58,631 bases of DNA, taken from contig NZ_HG424442.1 in the NCBI RefSeq assembly GCF_000336385.2, positions 5,193 through 63,823 of the forward strand, written 5' to 3'. Under the pieces are notes generated by a model. It did no database searches and was not told where the DNA came from. It worked only from the letters and a program-made list of their open reading frames with translations. The translations under genes were made by a program, and so were the position numbers. How positions within the stretch are numbered: position 1 is the stretch's first letter; the number at the start of each line of letters is the position of its first letter. Below, in pieces: positions 40,295 to 50,230 of the stretch. Origin of the DNA: Lysobacter antibioticus HS124. GTDB taxonomy: Bacteria > Pseudomonadota > Gammaproteobacteria > Xanthomonadales > Xanthomonadaceae.

Positions 40295-42196
40295 TCACTT
40301 CGGCGCGAAGATCTTGCCCAGGCGATCCGGCGTACCGGGGACGCGCTCCAGCCGCGGGTACTTCAGGCCTTCGCGGTAATCGATCCGCACCGTGCGCACC
40401 ACATCGGCGTTCTTGACGATCAACTCGATCGGCTTGCCGTCCTTGGCCGCGGTCACCGCGTCCTTGAGCCGTTCGCCGTTGGCGGCATAGCCGTTGACCG
40501 CGAGCAGGTGGCTGCCCGGAGCGATGCCGGCATTGAACGCCGGCCCGTCCCAGCGCACCGAGACCACGTTGGCGTCGCTGTTGGCCACGCTCATGCCCAG
40601 CGAATAAGTCAGGTCGGTCGCCTTGCGTTCGCCCTCGGCGAGCTTCTGGTACTCGCTCGGGGTGTCGGCGAAACTCAGTTTCCAGCCGCTCGCGGCCAGG
40701 CCGTCGAGCGGCGGCGCATGGGCGTCCAGGCGCGCGCGCAGGAAGCCGGCCCAATCGAACGCGACGACGCCGTTCAAGGCCGCGACCACGTCCTCGAACG
40801 CGTACGGCCGGACCCGGTAGTCGCCGTTCTCGCCGCCGAAAAAGGCGCGCGCGAAATCGTCGAGAGAACGCTTGTCGCCGCTGAGTTCGCGCAGCTTGGC
40901 GTCGACCGCGAGCCAGACCAGTTGGCCGCCGCTGTAGTAGTCCTCGCTGAGCTGGTAACTGCCGTAGGGCTTGGGCCGGCGCTGGGCGATCACCGGGTCG
41001 TAGGTGGTGTCCTGCAGCGAGCGCCAGGCCAGGCCCGGCCGATCGTGCGCGTAGCGCGCCACCACCTGGGCCAGCGCGTCGCGGGCGAACTCCTGCTTCC
41101 ACAGGCCCGAGCGCGCGGCGAGCACATAGCCCCAGTACTGGGTCTGGCCTTCGTAGACCCACAGCAGCTCGTCGTTCAAGGGCTGGTTGAAGTTGTCGAC
41201 CACCAGCCCGGCCGGGCGCCGCGACTTGCCGTTCCAGGCGTGGACGAATTCGTGCGCGAGCAAGTCGCGGCCGGTCGCACTGCCGCCATCCCAACCGGTG
41301 AAATAGTCGGTGTCGACGCCGTTCTCGCTGGAGCGGTGGTGCTCCAGGCCGATGCCGCTGAGCTGGCCCGACAACGACAACAGGAAATCGTAGCGATCGT
41401 AGGGCTGCGAACCGAACAGACGCCCGGCCTGCACCACCAGCTCGCGATGCGGCTTGAGCTGTTCGGGTTTGGCTTCCAGATACTTGGCCGCGTCGGCGAC
41501 CACGTTGAGCCGCACCGGAATCTTGGCCCCCGGCGCCAGATCGAACTGCTTGAAATGGCGGCCGGCGAACACCGGCGAATCCAGCAGGGTATGCAGCGGT
41601 ACCGTGCGGTAGCGCAGGCGGTCGCCGTCGCGCGCTTCCAGCTCGAGCGCGGTGCCGGCCTGCCAGCCGGCCGGCAGGGTCAGGCTCGGCGCGACCTCGA
41701 TCGTGCGCGCCGGCACGCCGGCCGGGTACAGCGCGACCTGGTTCCACTGCAGGTTGAGCACGTCCGGCGTCATCACCACTCGGCCCTGGTTGCCGGCGGT
41801 CGGGGTCAGCACGTCGAAGCTCAACTCCAGCTCGTTCACGCCCTCGGGCACGACCAGCTTGAACGCGTACACGTCGAGCGGATCGCGCTGCCAGGCGATG
41901 GCCTGGCCGTTGCCGCGGATGCGCAGGCCGGCCAGCTTCTCGATCGGCCCGGTCGGCGAATGGTTGCCTTGGATCCATTGCGGATACAGCAGGGTCAGCG
42001 CGCCCGCCCGTACCGAAATGCGCTGGCGCGCGTGCAGCACGCGCCGCGACAGGTCGCTGGCGTCGACGTCCAGGCGCATGACGTCGGCAGCGGCCGCCGC
42101 CGTCGACGGCGCAGTTTGCGCGGCGGTCGGGAACGGAACCGGGGCGAGGGCCGAGGCGATCAACAGCGGCAAGGCGGCGGCGGCGAGTCGGGGCAT
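40295..42196 (-). CDS. M61-family aminopeptidase with PDZ domain
   Basis: Periplasmic zinc peptidase of 633 residues. A Sec signal covers about residues 1-27 (MPRLAAAALPLLIASALAPV, then FPTAAQ). The M61 core has SGIGLEHHRSS and the zinc motif HEFVHAWNGK (H315, E316, H319) with the later Glu in LLWVYEGQTQYWG. A PDZ domain (about 515-610) with GMSVANSDANVVSVRWDGPAFNAGI follows. The family trims N-terminal Gly or Ala from peptides. The ATG at 42196 is the last Met before the signal; two Met codons upstream in frame would add a charged leader. Confidence 0.9.
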   Translation of the reverse strand: MPRLAAAALPLLIASALAPVPFPTAAQTAPSTAAAAADVMRLDVDASDLSRRVLHARQRISVRAGALTLLYPQWIQGNHSPTGPIEKLAGLRIRGNGQAIAWQRDPLDVYAFKLVVPEGVNELELSFDVLTPTAGNQGRVVMTPDVLNLQWNQVALYPAGVPARTIEVAPSLTLPAGWQAGTALELEARDGDRLRYRTVPLHTLLDSPVFAGRHFKQFDLAPGAKIPVRLNVVADAAKYLEAKPEQLKPHRELVVQAGRLFGSQPYDRYDFLLSLSGQLSGIGLEHHRSSENGVDTDYFTGWDGGSATGRDLLAHEFVHAWNGKSRRPAGLVVDNFNQPLNDELLWVYEGQTQYWGYVLAARSGLWKQEFARDALAQVVARYAHDRPGLAWRSLQDTTYDPVIAQRRPKPYGSYQLSEDYYSGGQLVWLAVDAKLRELSGDKRSLDDFARAFFGGENGDYRVRPYAFEDVVAALNGVVAFDWAGFLRARLDAHAPPLDGLAASGWKLSFADTPSEYQKLAEGERKATDLTYSLGMSVANSDANVVSVRWDGPAFNAGIAPGSHLLAVNGYAANGERLKDAVTAAKDGKPIELIVKNADVVRTVRIDYREGLKYPRLERVPGTPDRLGKIFAPK

Positions 42197-42591
42197 GGCG
42201 AGTCCGGTGGCACGAAGACGATCCCGCATCCTACCCATCGCACCCGCCCTGCCCCCTGCCATTCGGCATGACCGCGCCGACCGGGCCGTGCTTGGCCCGA
42301 TCGCGCACACGGCATGCGCAACGAGGGCGCAAGGCGAGCCTCCTGCGGTCGTGCCCGCGAAGGCGGGACATCGAGACTTCATCCCAGCATGGCGCTGAAG
42401 TCTCTGGATGCCCTGTCTGCGCCGGCATGACGGGTTCGCCGCGATGCGATCAAGCCCATCCAGCGTCGATCCCGCGAAGGCGGGAGCCCAGCGGTCATTC
42501 CGGCCGGACGCTCCGATCTGCGGAGCCGGGCGAACTGGAAGGGCCCGGCGGCAGCGCCGCCGGCGACGCCCGCTCGAGCCTGGGCGCGGCC
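42197..42591. other. Intergenic region with repeats (395 bp)
   Basis: Divergence region upstream of the M61 gene and downstream of the FAD enzyme. Most of it is the repeat listed next. No reading frame is believable. Confidence 0.5.
42350..42505. repeat. CCCGCGAAGGCGGG repeat pair
   Basis: CCCGCGAAGGCGGG occurs at 42354-42367 and 42471-42484 and can fold as a CCCGC/GCGGG hairpin. Between them GACTTC (42375-42380) and GAAGTC (42397-42402) form another arm pair, and GGCATGACGGG / GGTCATTCCGG bracket the unit. This resembles a dispersed xanthomonad intergenic element. Confidence 0.6.
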
Positions 42592-44283
42592 TCAGCCGCG
42601 CGCCACTCCCGCCAGAATGCTCAACGCCACCGCTTCGGCGGTCTTGATCCCGTCCACCGCCGCCGACAGGATGCCGCCGGCGTAGCCCGCGCCTTCGCCG
42701 GCCGGGAACAGGCCGCGGGTATTGAGGCTGTGGCCGTCGGGGCCGCGGGCGATGCGCACCGGCGAGGACGTGCGCGTTTCGACGCCGGTCAACATCGCAT
42801 CGGGCATCGCGAAGCCCTTGATCTGCTTGTCGAACGCCGGCAGCGCTTCGCGGATCGCCGCGATCGCGTACTCGGGCAGCGAGTTGCCCAGGTCGGTCAG
42901 GCGCACGCCCGGCGTGTACGACGGCTGCACCGCGCCGAGCGCGGTGGAGGGCCGGCCGGCGAGAAAGTCGCCGACGGTCTGCCCCGGCGCTTCGTATTCG
43001 CCGCCGCCCAGGGCGAAGGCCTGCGCCTCCCAATGCCGCTGCAGGGCGATGCCGGCCAGCGGGCTGCCGCCTGGGTCGGCGGTGTCGTCGTAGGCGCGAT
43101 AGTCCTCGGGCGTGATCCCGACCACGATCGCCGCATTGGCGTTGCGTTCGTTGCGCGAGTATTGGCTCATGCCGTTGGTGACCACCCGCCCGGGCTCGCT
43201 CGCGGCCGCGACCACGGTCCCGCCGGGGCACATGCAGAAGCTGTACACCGAGCGGCCGTTGCGGCAGTGATGGACCAGCTTGTAGTCGGCCGCGCCGAGG
43301 ATCTCGTGGCCGGCCTGCGGCCCGAAGCGGGCGCGATCGATCAGCGATTGCGGGTGCTCGATGCGGAATCCGATCGAGAACGGCTTGGCCTCCATGTACA
43401 CGCCGCGCGCGTGCAGCATGGCGAAGGTATCGCGCGCGCTGTGGCCGAGCGCGAACACCACGTGGTCGGCGCGCAGTTGCGTGCCGTCGGCGAGCTGCAC
43501 CCCACGCAGTTGCCCGTCTTCGATCAGCACGTCGTCGACCCGCTGCGAGAAGCGGATCTCGCCGCCGAGCGATTGGATGGTCTCGCGCATGTTCTCGACC
43601 ATCGACACCAGGCGGAAGGTGCCGATGTGCGGCTTGCTGACGTAGAGGATTTCCTCCGGCGCGCCGGCCTTGACGAACTCGGTCAGCACCTTGCGGCCGT
43701 GGTGCTGCTTGTCGCTGATCTGGCTGTAGAGCTTGCCGTCGGAAAAGGTGCCGGCGCCGCCTTCGCCGAACTGCACGTTCGACTCCGGGTTGAGCACGCG
43801 CTTGCGCCACAGGCCGAAGGTGTCGACGGTGCGCTCGCGCACCGCCTTGCCGCGTTCCAGGATGATCGGGCGGAAGCCCATCTGCGCCAGCACCAGGCCG
43901 GCGAACAGGCCGCAGGGGCCCATGCCGATCACGATCGGCCGCAGCGGCAGCGAGGCCGGCGCGCGGGCGACGAACTTGTATTCGGTGTCGGGCGTCGGCA
44001 GGACCTTGACCTTGTCGGCGCCGGCCGCGCCTTGGCGCGGGCCTGGGGACGGCCCGGCCGCGGCGGCGTGTTCGCGCTGCAGGATCTCGGCCTCGCGCGG
44101 CGTATCGACGTCGATCGAGTAGATCAGCTCGATGCCGCCGCGCTTGCGCGCGTCGTAGCTGCGCTTGGCGACGGTGTAGCCGCTCAGTTCGGCCGCGGCG
44201 ATGCCCAGGCGGGCGAGGATGGCGTCGGTGAGCGCGCTGGTCGGATGGTCCAGCGGCAGTCGGAGGTCGGTGAGTCGAAGCAT
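42592..44283 (-). CDS. FAD-dependent dehydrogenase of unknown substrate
   Basis: Protein of 563 residues. FAD-binding VIGMGPCGLFAGLVLAQMG at about 118-136, an ATP- or CoA-like patch GEGGAGTFSDGKL, a CMCPGG motif with Cys that may take part in redox chemistry, and the C-terminal FAD motif GEGAGYAGGILSAAVDGIKTAEAV. It matches the conserved 'uncharacterised FAD-dependent dehydrogenase' group. The first about 100 residues form a separate small domain (MLRLTDLRLPLDHP). Function unknown; it is transcribed alone. Confidence 0.88.
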   Translation of the reverse strand: MLRLTDLRLPLDHPTSALTDAILARLGIAAAELSGYTVAKRSYDARKRGGIELIYSIDVDTPREAEILQREHAAAAGPSPGPRQGAAGADKVKVLPTPDTEYKFVARAPASLPLRPIVIGMGPCGLFAGLVLAQMGFRPIILERGKAVRERTVDTFGLWRKRVLNPESNVQFGEGGAGTFSDGKLYSQISDKQHHGRKVLTEFVKAGAPEEILYVSKPHIGTFRLVSMVENMRETIQSLGGEIRFSQRVDDVLIEDGQLRGVQLADGTQLRADHVVFALGHSARDTFAMLHARGVYMEAKPFSIGFRIEHPQSLIDRARFGPQAGHEILGAADYKLVHHCRNGRSVYSFCMCPGGTVVAAASEPGRVVTNGMSQYSRNERNANAAIVVGITPEDYRAYDDTADPGGSPLAGIALQRHWEAQAFALGGGEYEAPGQTVGDFLAGRPSTALGAVQPSYTPGVRLTDLGNSLPEYAIAAIREALPAFDKQIKGFAMPDAMLTGVETRTSSPVRIARGPDGHSLNTRGLFPAGEGAGYAGGILSAAVDGIKTAEAVALSILAGVARG

Positions 44284-44591
44284 GGCGATATTCTAGAGGC
44301 TTCGGTCGCGAGCGGTTTTTGCCGCGGCGCGGGACCCGGTTTTCGCGGCGCCGGGCGGCCGCCCCGGCCCTCTTGGCGTCGCACGTCCTGCGATCGCCGA
44401 CGCGGAGCGTGCGCCGGAAGCGATCGTCGGAGCGGTCGCAAGCCATCGACGTCCCTGCCCCCTTCGCGCAAGAACGGCCGGCCCTTCAAGCCCATTGGCT
44501 CGGGATGCCCCGCTCTCAACGCCCGCATAACCATCGCCGCAGCGGGATTGGCTAGCATGCTGCGTCCCGTTGCCACGACGTCGCCTGCCCC
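44284..44591. other. Divergent intergenic region (308 bp)
   Basis: Between the FAD enzyme start (minus) and opgD (plus). I see no strong box, repeat or small gene here. Confidence 0.4.
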
Positions 44592-46181
44592 ATGATCCGA
44601 CGCCAGTTCCTCAAGCGCGCCGCCGGCGCTCTCGCCGCCGCCGGCCTGCCGCTGCCCCTGTTGGCCTTCGCTGCGCCCTCGGCCCGGCTGGGTCCGCCGC
44701 AACCGTTCGATTTCGCCGCGCTCAAGGGCCAGGCCCGGGCCCTGGCCGAGCGCGCTTACGTCGCCCGCAACGCGACCCTGCCGGCGCCGGTGGCGGCGAT
44801 GGACTGGGACCAGTACCAGTCGATCCGCTTCCAGCGCGACCATGCCTTGTGGGGCGCGGACGACGGCAAGTTCCTGGCCCAGTTCTTCCACCTCGGCCTG
44901 TTCTTCAAGTCGGCGGTGCGCATGTACGAAGTCGCCGACGGCCAGGCGCGCGAGATCGGCTACGACCCGACGATGTTCGATCGCCGCCGCAGCGGCCTGG
45001 ACGGCAAGCCGCTGCCGGCCGACCTGGGCTTCGCCGGCTTCCGCCTCAACACCCGTCGCGACCCGGACCGCGATTTCGCCGCCTTCCTCGGCGCCAGCTA
45101 TTTCCGCGCGGTCGGCGGCGAAGGCCAGTACGGCCAGTCCGCGCGCGGGCTGGCGATCGACACCGGCACCGGCCGGCCCGAGGAATTCCCGGACTTCACC
45201 GCGTTCTGGCTGGAGCGCCCCGCCCCGGGCTCGGACACGCTGATCGTCTACGCCCTGCTCGACTCGCCCAGCATCGCCGGCGCCTATCGCTTCGCGATCA
45301 CCCCGGGCGAGGTGTTGCTGATGGACATCGACTGCGCGCTGTATCCGCGCAAGACCATCGAGCGCATGGGCCTGGGCCCGTGCACCAGCATGTACCAGGT
45401 CGGCGAGAACGACCGCCGCATGGACTGGGACTGGCGTCCGGAAATCCACGACACCGACGGCCTGGCGATGTGGACCGGCCGCGGCGAGTGGATCTGGCGG
45501 CCGCTGTGCAATCCCGAGCGACTGCGCTTCAACATGTTCGCCGACGAAAACCCGCGCGGTTTCGGCCTGCTGCAGCGCGACCGCAACTTCGATCATTACC
45601 AGGACGACGGCGTGTTCTACGAGAAGCGCCCCTGCCTGTGGGTCGAGCCCAAGCAGGCTTGGGGCGCCGGGTCGGTGCAGTTGGTCGAGATCCCGACCGT
45701 CGACGAATCCTTCGACAACATCGTCGCGTTCTGGAACCCGCGCGAGAAGCCGCAGCCTGGGCAGGAACTGCTGTACGGCTATCGCCTGTACTGGGGCGCG
45801 CAACCGCCGGCGACGCCGCCCCTGGCGCGCTGCGTCGCCACCCGCACCGGTCTGGGCGGGCGCATCGGCTTCAAGCGCGATTACTTTTCCTGGCGCTTCG
45901 CGGTCGACTTCGCCGGCGGCCGCCTGGCCGAGTTGGCCAAGCGCAACGCCAGCGTCGAACCGGTGGTGCAGATCGGCCGCGGCGGCCGACTGGAAACGGT
46001 GTCGTGCCGGCCCCTGCACGAGATCGGCGGCTACCGGGCGATGTTCGATGCGGTGCCGCCGGACGACTCGACCGAGCAGATCGATCTGCGCCTGTTCCTG
46101 CGCGACGCCAGCGGGGCGCTGAGCGAGACCTGGCTGTATCAGTGGTCGCCGCCGAGCAAGAGCGAGCGGCGCTTGTACTGA
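44592..46181 (+). CDS. opgD: Periplasmic glucan biosynthesis protein OpgD/MdoD
   Basis: Protein of 529 residues exported by the Tat route: RRQFLK at residues 3-8 then a hydrophobic stretch to about 27. The MdoG-like domain includes AMDWDQYQSIRFQRDHALWG, FADENPRGFGLLQRDRNFDHYQD and LVEIPTVDESFDNIVAFW, with length typical of the family. It trims or shapes osmoregulated periplasmic glucans. Not near opgH here, so it is a stand-alone copy. A GC hairpin lies 34 bp after the stop. Confidence 0.95.
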   Translation: MIRRQFLKRAAGALAAAGLPLPLLAFAAPSARLGPPQPFDFAALKGQARALAERAYVARNATLPAPVAAMDWDQYQSIRFQRDHALWGADDGKFLAQFFHLGLFFKSAVRMYEVADGQAREIGYDPTMFDRRRSGLDGKPLPADLGFAGFRLNTRRDPDRDFAAFLGASYFRAVGGEGQYGQSARGLAIDTGTGRPEEFPDFTAFWLERPAPGSDTLIVYALLDSPSIAGAYRFAITPGEVLLMDIDCALYPRKTIERMGLGPCTSMYQVGENDRRMDWDWRPEIHDTDGLAMWTGRGEWIWRPLCNPERLRFNMFADENPRGFGLLQRDRNFDHYQDDGVFYEKRPCLWVEPKQAWGAGSVQLVEIPTVDESFDNIVAFWNPREKPQPGQELLYGYRLYWGAQPPATPPLARCVATRTGLGGRIGFKRDYFSWRFAVDFAGGRLAELAKRNASVEPVVQIGRGGRLETVSCRPLHEIGGYRAMFDAVPPDDSTEQIDLRLFLRDASGALSETWLYQWSPPSKSERRLY

Positions 46182-46623
46182 GGCCGGGAACGCGCAGCAC
46201 GAGCAGGAACGAATCCCCCGTCTTCAACGGGGGGAAGTGCAACGCCAAGCATCGTCGCTCGTGCAGACATGCCGCGGCACGGCGACGCCGACGTTGGCAG
46301 CGCGTTGCGTTGTCCGTCAGCCGCTGGCCTGGGCGCTTGGTTGCCGTTGGCGGTCGACGATCGGTGCTTGGCCGCGAGCGACCGGCCGTTGGCTGTTAGC
46401 CGTTAGCCGTTAGCCATACCGTTTCGCCTCTTCGACGGAGCGCGCCAGTTCGCCCTTTGAAAAAAAGCGGCTGGCGCTCGCGCTGGCCCGGCATGCGGAC
46501 GCACGGCCTGCGCTGGGGGATTTGCCTGAGTCGCGCAACGCGGCGAACCCGCAGCAGCGAAGCCCTCGCCAAGCCCGGCTCCGCTTCAACCAATCCCCAA
46601 TCCCGGCTCCCTAATCCCCGCCC
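46182..46623. other. Intergenic region with hairpin and heptamer repeat (442 bp)
   Basis: Between convergent opgD and mnmG. A hairpin CCCCCGT / ACGGGGG (46215-46233, 5-nt loop) may end opgD. Three tandem GTTAGCC heptamers lie at 46395-46415. A string CCCAATCCCGGCTCCCTAAT at about 46594-46613 belongs to the GGGATT repeat type. No gene seen. Confidence 0.55.
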
Positions 46624-48513
<1,890 letters not shown>

Positions 48514-48602
48514 CGCATCGTCGTCGTGGCTGCGGTCGTCGCCCGCGGACGACCCGGTCGCAATTTTAGGCCAGGCGCGCGGCCCGGGGCTTCACCCAGA
48601 GT

Positions 48603-48618
48603 TGGCACACTTCATGCT
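48603..48618 (+). promoter_or_regulatory. Sigma-54 (-24/-12) promoter
   Basis: TGGCAC at 48603-48608 and TGCT at 48615-48618, with the GG and GC elements at the required distance; only the first T of the -12 TTGC is changed (A). A preceding T gives TTGGCAC. No coding sequence covers it. It reads away from mnmG. Such a match in a gap is rare, so this is likely real; it needs an enhancer-binding activator, which is not in the window. Confidence 0.75.
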
Positions 48619-48628
48619 TGGGATAGAA

Positions 48629-48742
48629 GTGCACCTTGCGGGGCAGGCGCTAGACGCCGGCTGGAATTGGAACAGGGGCTGGCCAAGCGCTCGCGGGGGA
48701 AGCCGGGGGGCCGAATGTCGGGGGACATTCGGCCCCTTTTTT
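48629..48742 (+). ncRNA. Candidate sigma-54-dependent small RNA (about 114 nt)
   Basis: Bounded by the sigma-54 promoter and a very strong intrinsic terminator with no convincing gene between. Visible folds: GGCG/CGCC arms at 48646-48658 and the terminator stem at 48707-48736. The transcript would start near 48629. Known sigma-54-driven small RNAs elsewhere (Qrr in Vibrio, CrcZ in Pseudomonas, GlmY in enterobacteria) show this plan, but I see no sequence match to them. The target is unknown. Confidence 0.6.
48707..48742 (+). terminator. Strong intrinsic terminator of the candidate small RNA
   Basis: 13-bp perfect stem GGGGCCGAATGTC / GACATTCGGCCCC with GGGG loop, then TTTTTT. On the minus strand there is no T-run after the stem, so it works only in the plus direction. 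Confidence 0.92.
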
Positions 48743-48844
48743 ATTGCGCGTTTTTTGCGCGCGCGGCGCGCTCGCTGCGCCATCGCCGCCACTGCGAGGC
48801 CGCCGCCGCCGAGTCGCTCGCGACGCGCAAGTCCTTGAATCGCA

Positions 48845-48877
48845 TAAAGCAAAAGCGCACGCCGATGCGTGCGCTTT
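48845..48877 (-). terminator. Minus-strand intrinsic terminator
   Basis: Arms AAAGCGCACGC / GCGTGCGCTTT with a 4-nt loop (48852-48877); on the minus strand the stem ends in TTTTGCTTTATG. It would end the lipoprotein operon with a 3' untranslated part of about 240 nt. Confidence 0.6.
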
Positions 48878-49075
48878 GGCTGTGTCCCCGGCTTGCGGGG
48901 GAATGGGCGCCGACGCCTGACGGGGACGGAACAGGGGGGATCCGTGATTCCTCGCCAGGCGCCGACATAGAAGTCTTGCTTACCGAAAACGTCCAAATAC
49001 GACGTAAGCGGTCAGTAGCGGTAGATTGCGGTCACTTCGGCCTGAACGCAAGTGCGCACCGTTCCACTTTGCAGT

Positions 49076-49103
49076 GCCGGGGCGCACGACCGTGCACCCC
49101 GGC
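49076..49103 (-). terminator. Hairpin just after the Tyr/Gly lipoprotein gene
   Basis: 13-bp stem GCCGGGGTGCACG / CGTGCGCCCCGGC (one G-U pair on the minus strand) with a 2-nt loop, 11 bp after the stop at 49114. There is no T-run, so it may protect the 3' end or pause polymerase. Confidence 0.45.
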
Positions 49104-49113
49104 AGGGCTCCGT

Positions 49114-49617
49114 TCAGCGTTGGACCTCGCGCCAGGGCACGCCGCGCCGGCCGCTGGCGGGCGGGCTCGACGGCTGCGGCCGCGGCTGCGGGATGCTGCT
49201 CGGTTGCGGGATGCCGCTGGGGCCCGGGCCGCTCCAGCGCTGGCCGCGGTCCGTACGCGCGTCGCGCCACGGAATGCCGCGCGGATGGTCCGGCAGCGAC
49301 GGCCGGGTGGTCGGCGGGCGGTGCGGACGGTTCGGGTAGTAGTGGCGCGGATACGGCGACGGGTAATAGCCGTAGGGATAGCCATAACCGCCGTAACGGT
49401 AGGGATTGCCGTAGTAGCCGCCGTAGCGGTAGTACGAGCTGCCGTAGCCGTAGGGGTAATAGCCGTAGCCGTACGGCGCGCCGTAGTAGCGATAATCGAC
49501 GCTCGGGCGGCCGTAGTAATACGAACCGCCGCCGCTGCCGCCGCGCAGGGAATAGTCGGTGACGCAGCCCGCCAGCAGGGCGGTTGCGAGCAAGGGCAAT
49601 AGCAGTTTGCGAATCAT
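49114..49617 (-). CDS. Tyr/Gly-rich lipoprotein
   Basis: Protein of 167 residues with a clear lipoprotein signal (PLLATALLAGCVTDY, lipobox LAGC). The next about 70 residues are a low-complexity Tyr/Gly/Pro run (YYGAPYGYGYYPYGYG and similar), followed by a Pro/Arg-rich tail. Such sequences are found on surface lipoproteins and can phase-separate or bind polymers. No family recognised. Follows the 42-residue lipoprotein gene by 83 bp. Its ribosome site is in a hairpin. Confidence 0.8.
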   Translation of the reverse strand: MIRKLLLPLLATALLAGCVTDYSLRGGSGGGSYYYGRPSVDYRYYGAPYGYGYYPYGYGSSYYRYGGYYGNPYRYGGYGYPYGYYPSPYPRHYYPNRPHRPPTTRPSLPDHPRGIPWRDARTDRGQRWSGPGPSGIPQPSSIPQPRPQPSSPPASGRRGVPWREVQR

Positions 49618-49620
49618 GTC

Positions 49621-49642
49621 GGACCCCCGGTATCAGGGGTCC
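49621..49642 (-). promoter_or_regulatory. Hairpin over the lipoprotein ribosome-binding site
   Basis: On the minus strand GGACCCC / GGGGTCC arms around TGATACCG; the second arm contains the G-rich ribosome site just before the ATG at 49617. It could act as an on/off switch of translation or a processing site between the two genes. Confidence 0.45.
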
Positions 49643-49700
49643 AGCTTCGATCCGGCGTTTTGAACTCGGGCTTAATTCGGCCCGGCCCGGCCTGTACGGT

Positions 49701-49829
49701 TCAGCCCGCGGCCTGGGCGTCGGCCGTGGCCTGGGCGTTGGGGGCCGACACCATGGTCGGGTCGAGGCGGGGCGGTATGCATCCGACGAGCAGGACCGCG
49801 AGCAGGCATACCGATAATTTGCGGAGCAT
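49701..49829 (-). CDS. 42-residue lipoprotein
   Basis: Small gene below usual size cut-offs. Product starts MLRKLSVCLLAVLLVGCIPP with a good lipobox LVGC (Cys at 17), then RLDPTMVSAPNAQATADAQ and a short end. AGGGG lies 8 bases upstream of the ATG at 49829. Same direction as the Tyr/Gly lipoprotein and 83 bp before it, so they are probably one operon. Mature form would be only 26 residues on a lipid anchor. Function unknown. Confidence 0.75.
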   Translation of the reverse strand: MLRKLSVCLLAVLLVGCIPPRLDPTMVSAPNAQATADAQAAG

Positions 49830-50230
49830 GATGCATCCCCTGTTTTATTGGGCGTCGACGGAATACCGCGCCGTGGGTTCGCTTGGGCCATCGTGGCGCG
49901 TCGCCCGGAGTATAGCCAACCGCACTCCGGCGTCGTTCCGTGACCGGATCGGCGCACGATGAGATCCAAACTAGCCGCGGCCGGGCGCGAATTCCGGTAC
50001 GGGCTCACAGATTCGCATGGCGCGGCCGTGCCGCGCGCGGCCGCGATCGGCACACTTGCCGCGCGCCCCTGGGCTTGAGGTAGATTGCCGCCACGGTCGA
50101 CCGGCCCGTCCGCGCGATGCGCGGAGGCGATCCGCCGGCGGGAACCTTCCGCGTCTGCGGCCGGTCCTGTATCGCGGCGCCGGGAGCGGCGCCGTCGCGC
50201 ACCACCTCATCTTTGGCCCGGCAGTTCTCG
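49830..50230. other. Divergent intergenic region (401 bp)
   Basis: Between the lipoprotein operon and the ABC operon. Contains the hairpin CCGCGC/GCGCGG near 50109-50124 and no clear gene. Promoters for both operons should be here; a weak -10 candidate TAGATT lies at about 50081-50086. Confidence 0.4.

Larger units (their letters stand above)
48743..49113. other. Rest of the mnmG-lipoprotein gap
   Basis: 371 bp after the small-RNA terminator. Contains two hairpins on the minus-strand side, listed separately, and no frame that resembles a gene. Confidence 0.5.

Noticed and set aside
46395-46415. Three GTTAGCC heptamers as a CRISPR or telomere-like array
   Set aside because: Only three copies, no spacers, and no cas genes. 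It is a simple short tandem repeat.
48602-48838. 78-codon frame across the candidate small RNA
   Set aside because: It starts inside the sigma-54 promoter, crosses the terminator and has no ribosome site; the translation is Arg/Ala-rich shadow type.
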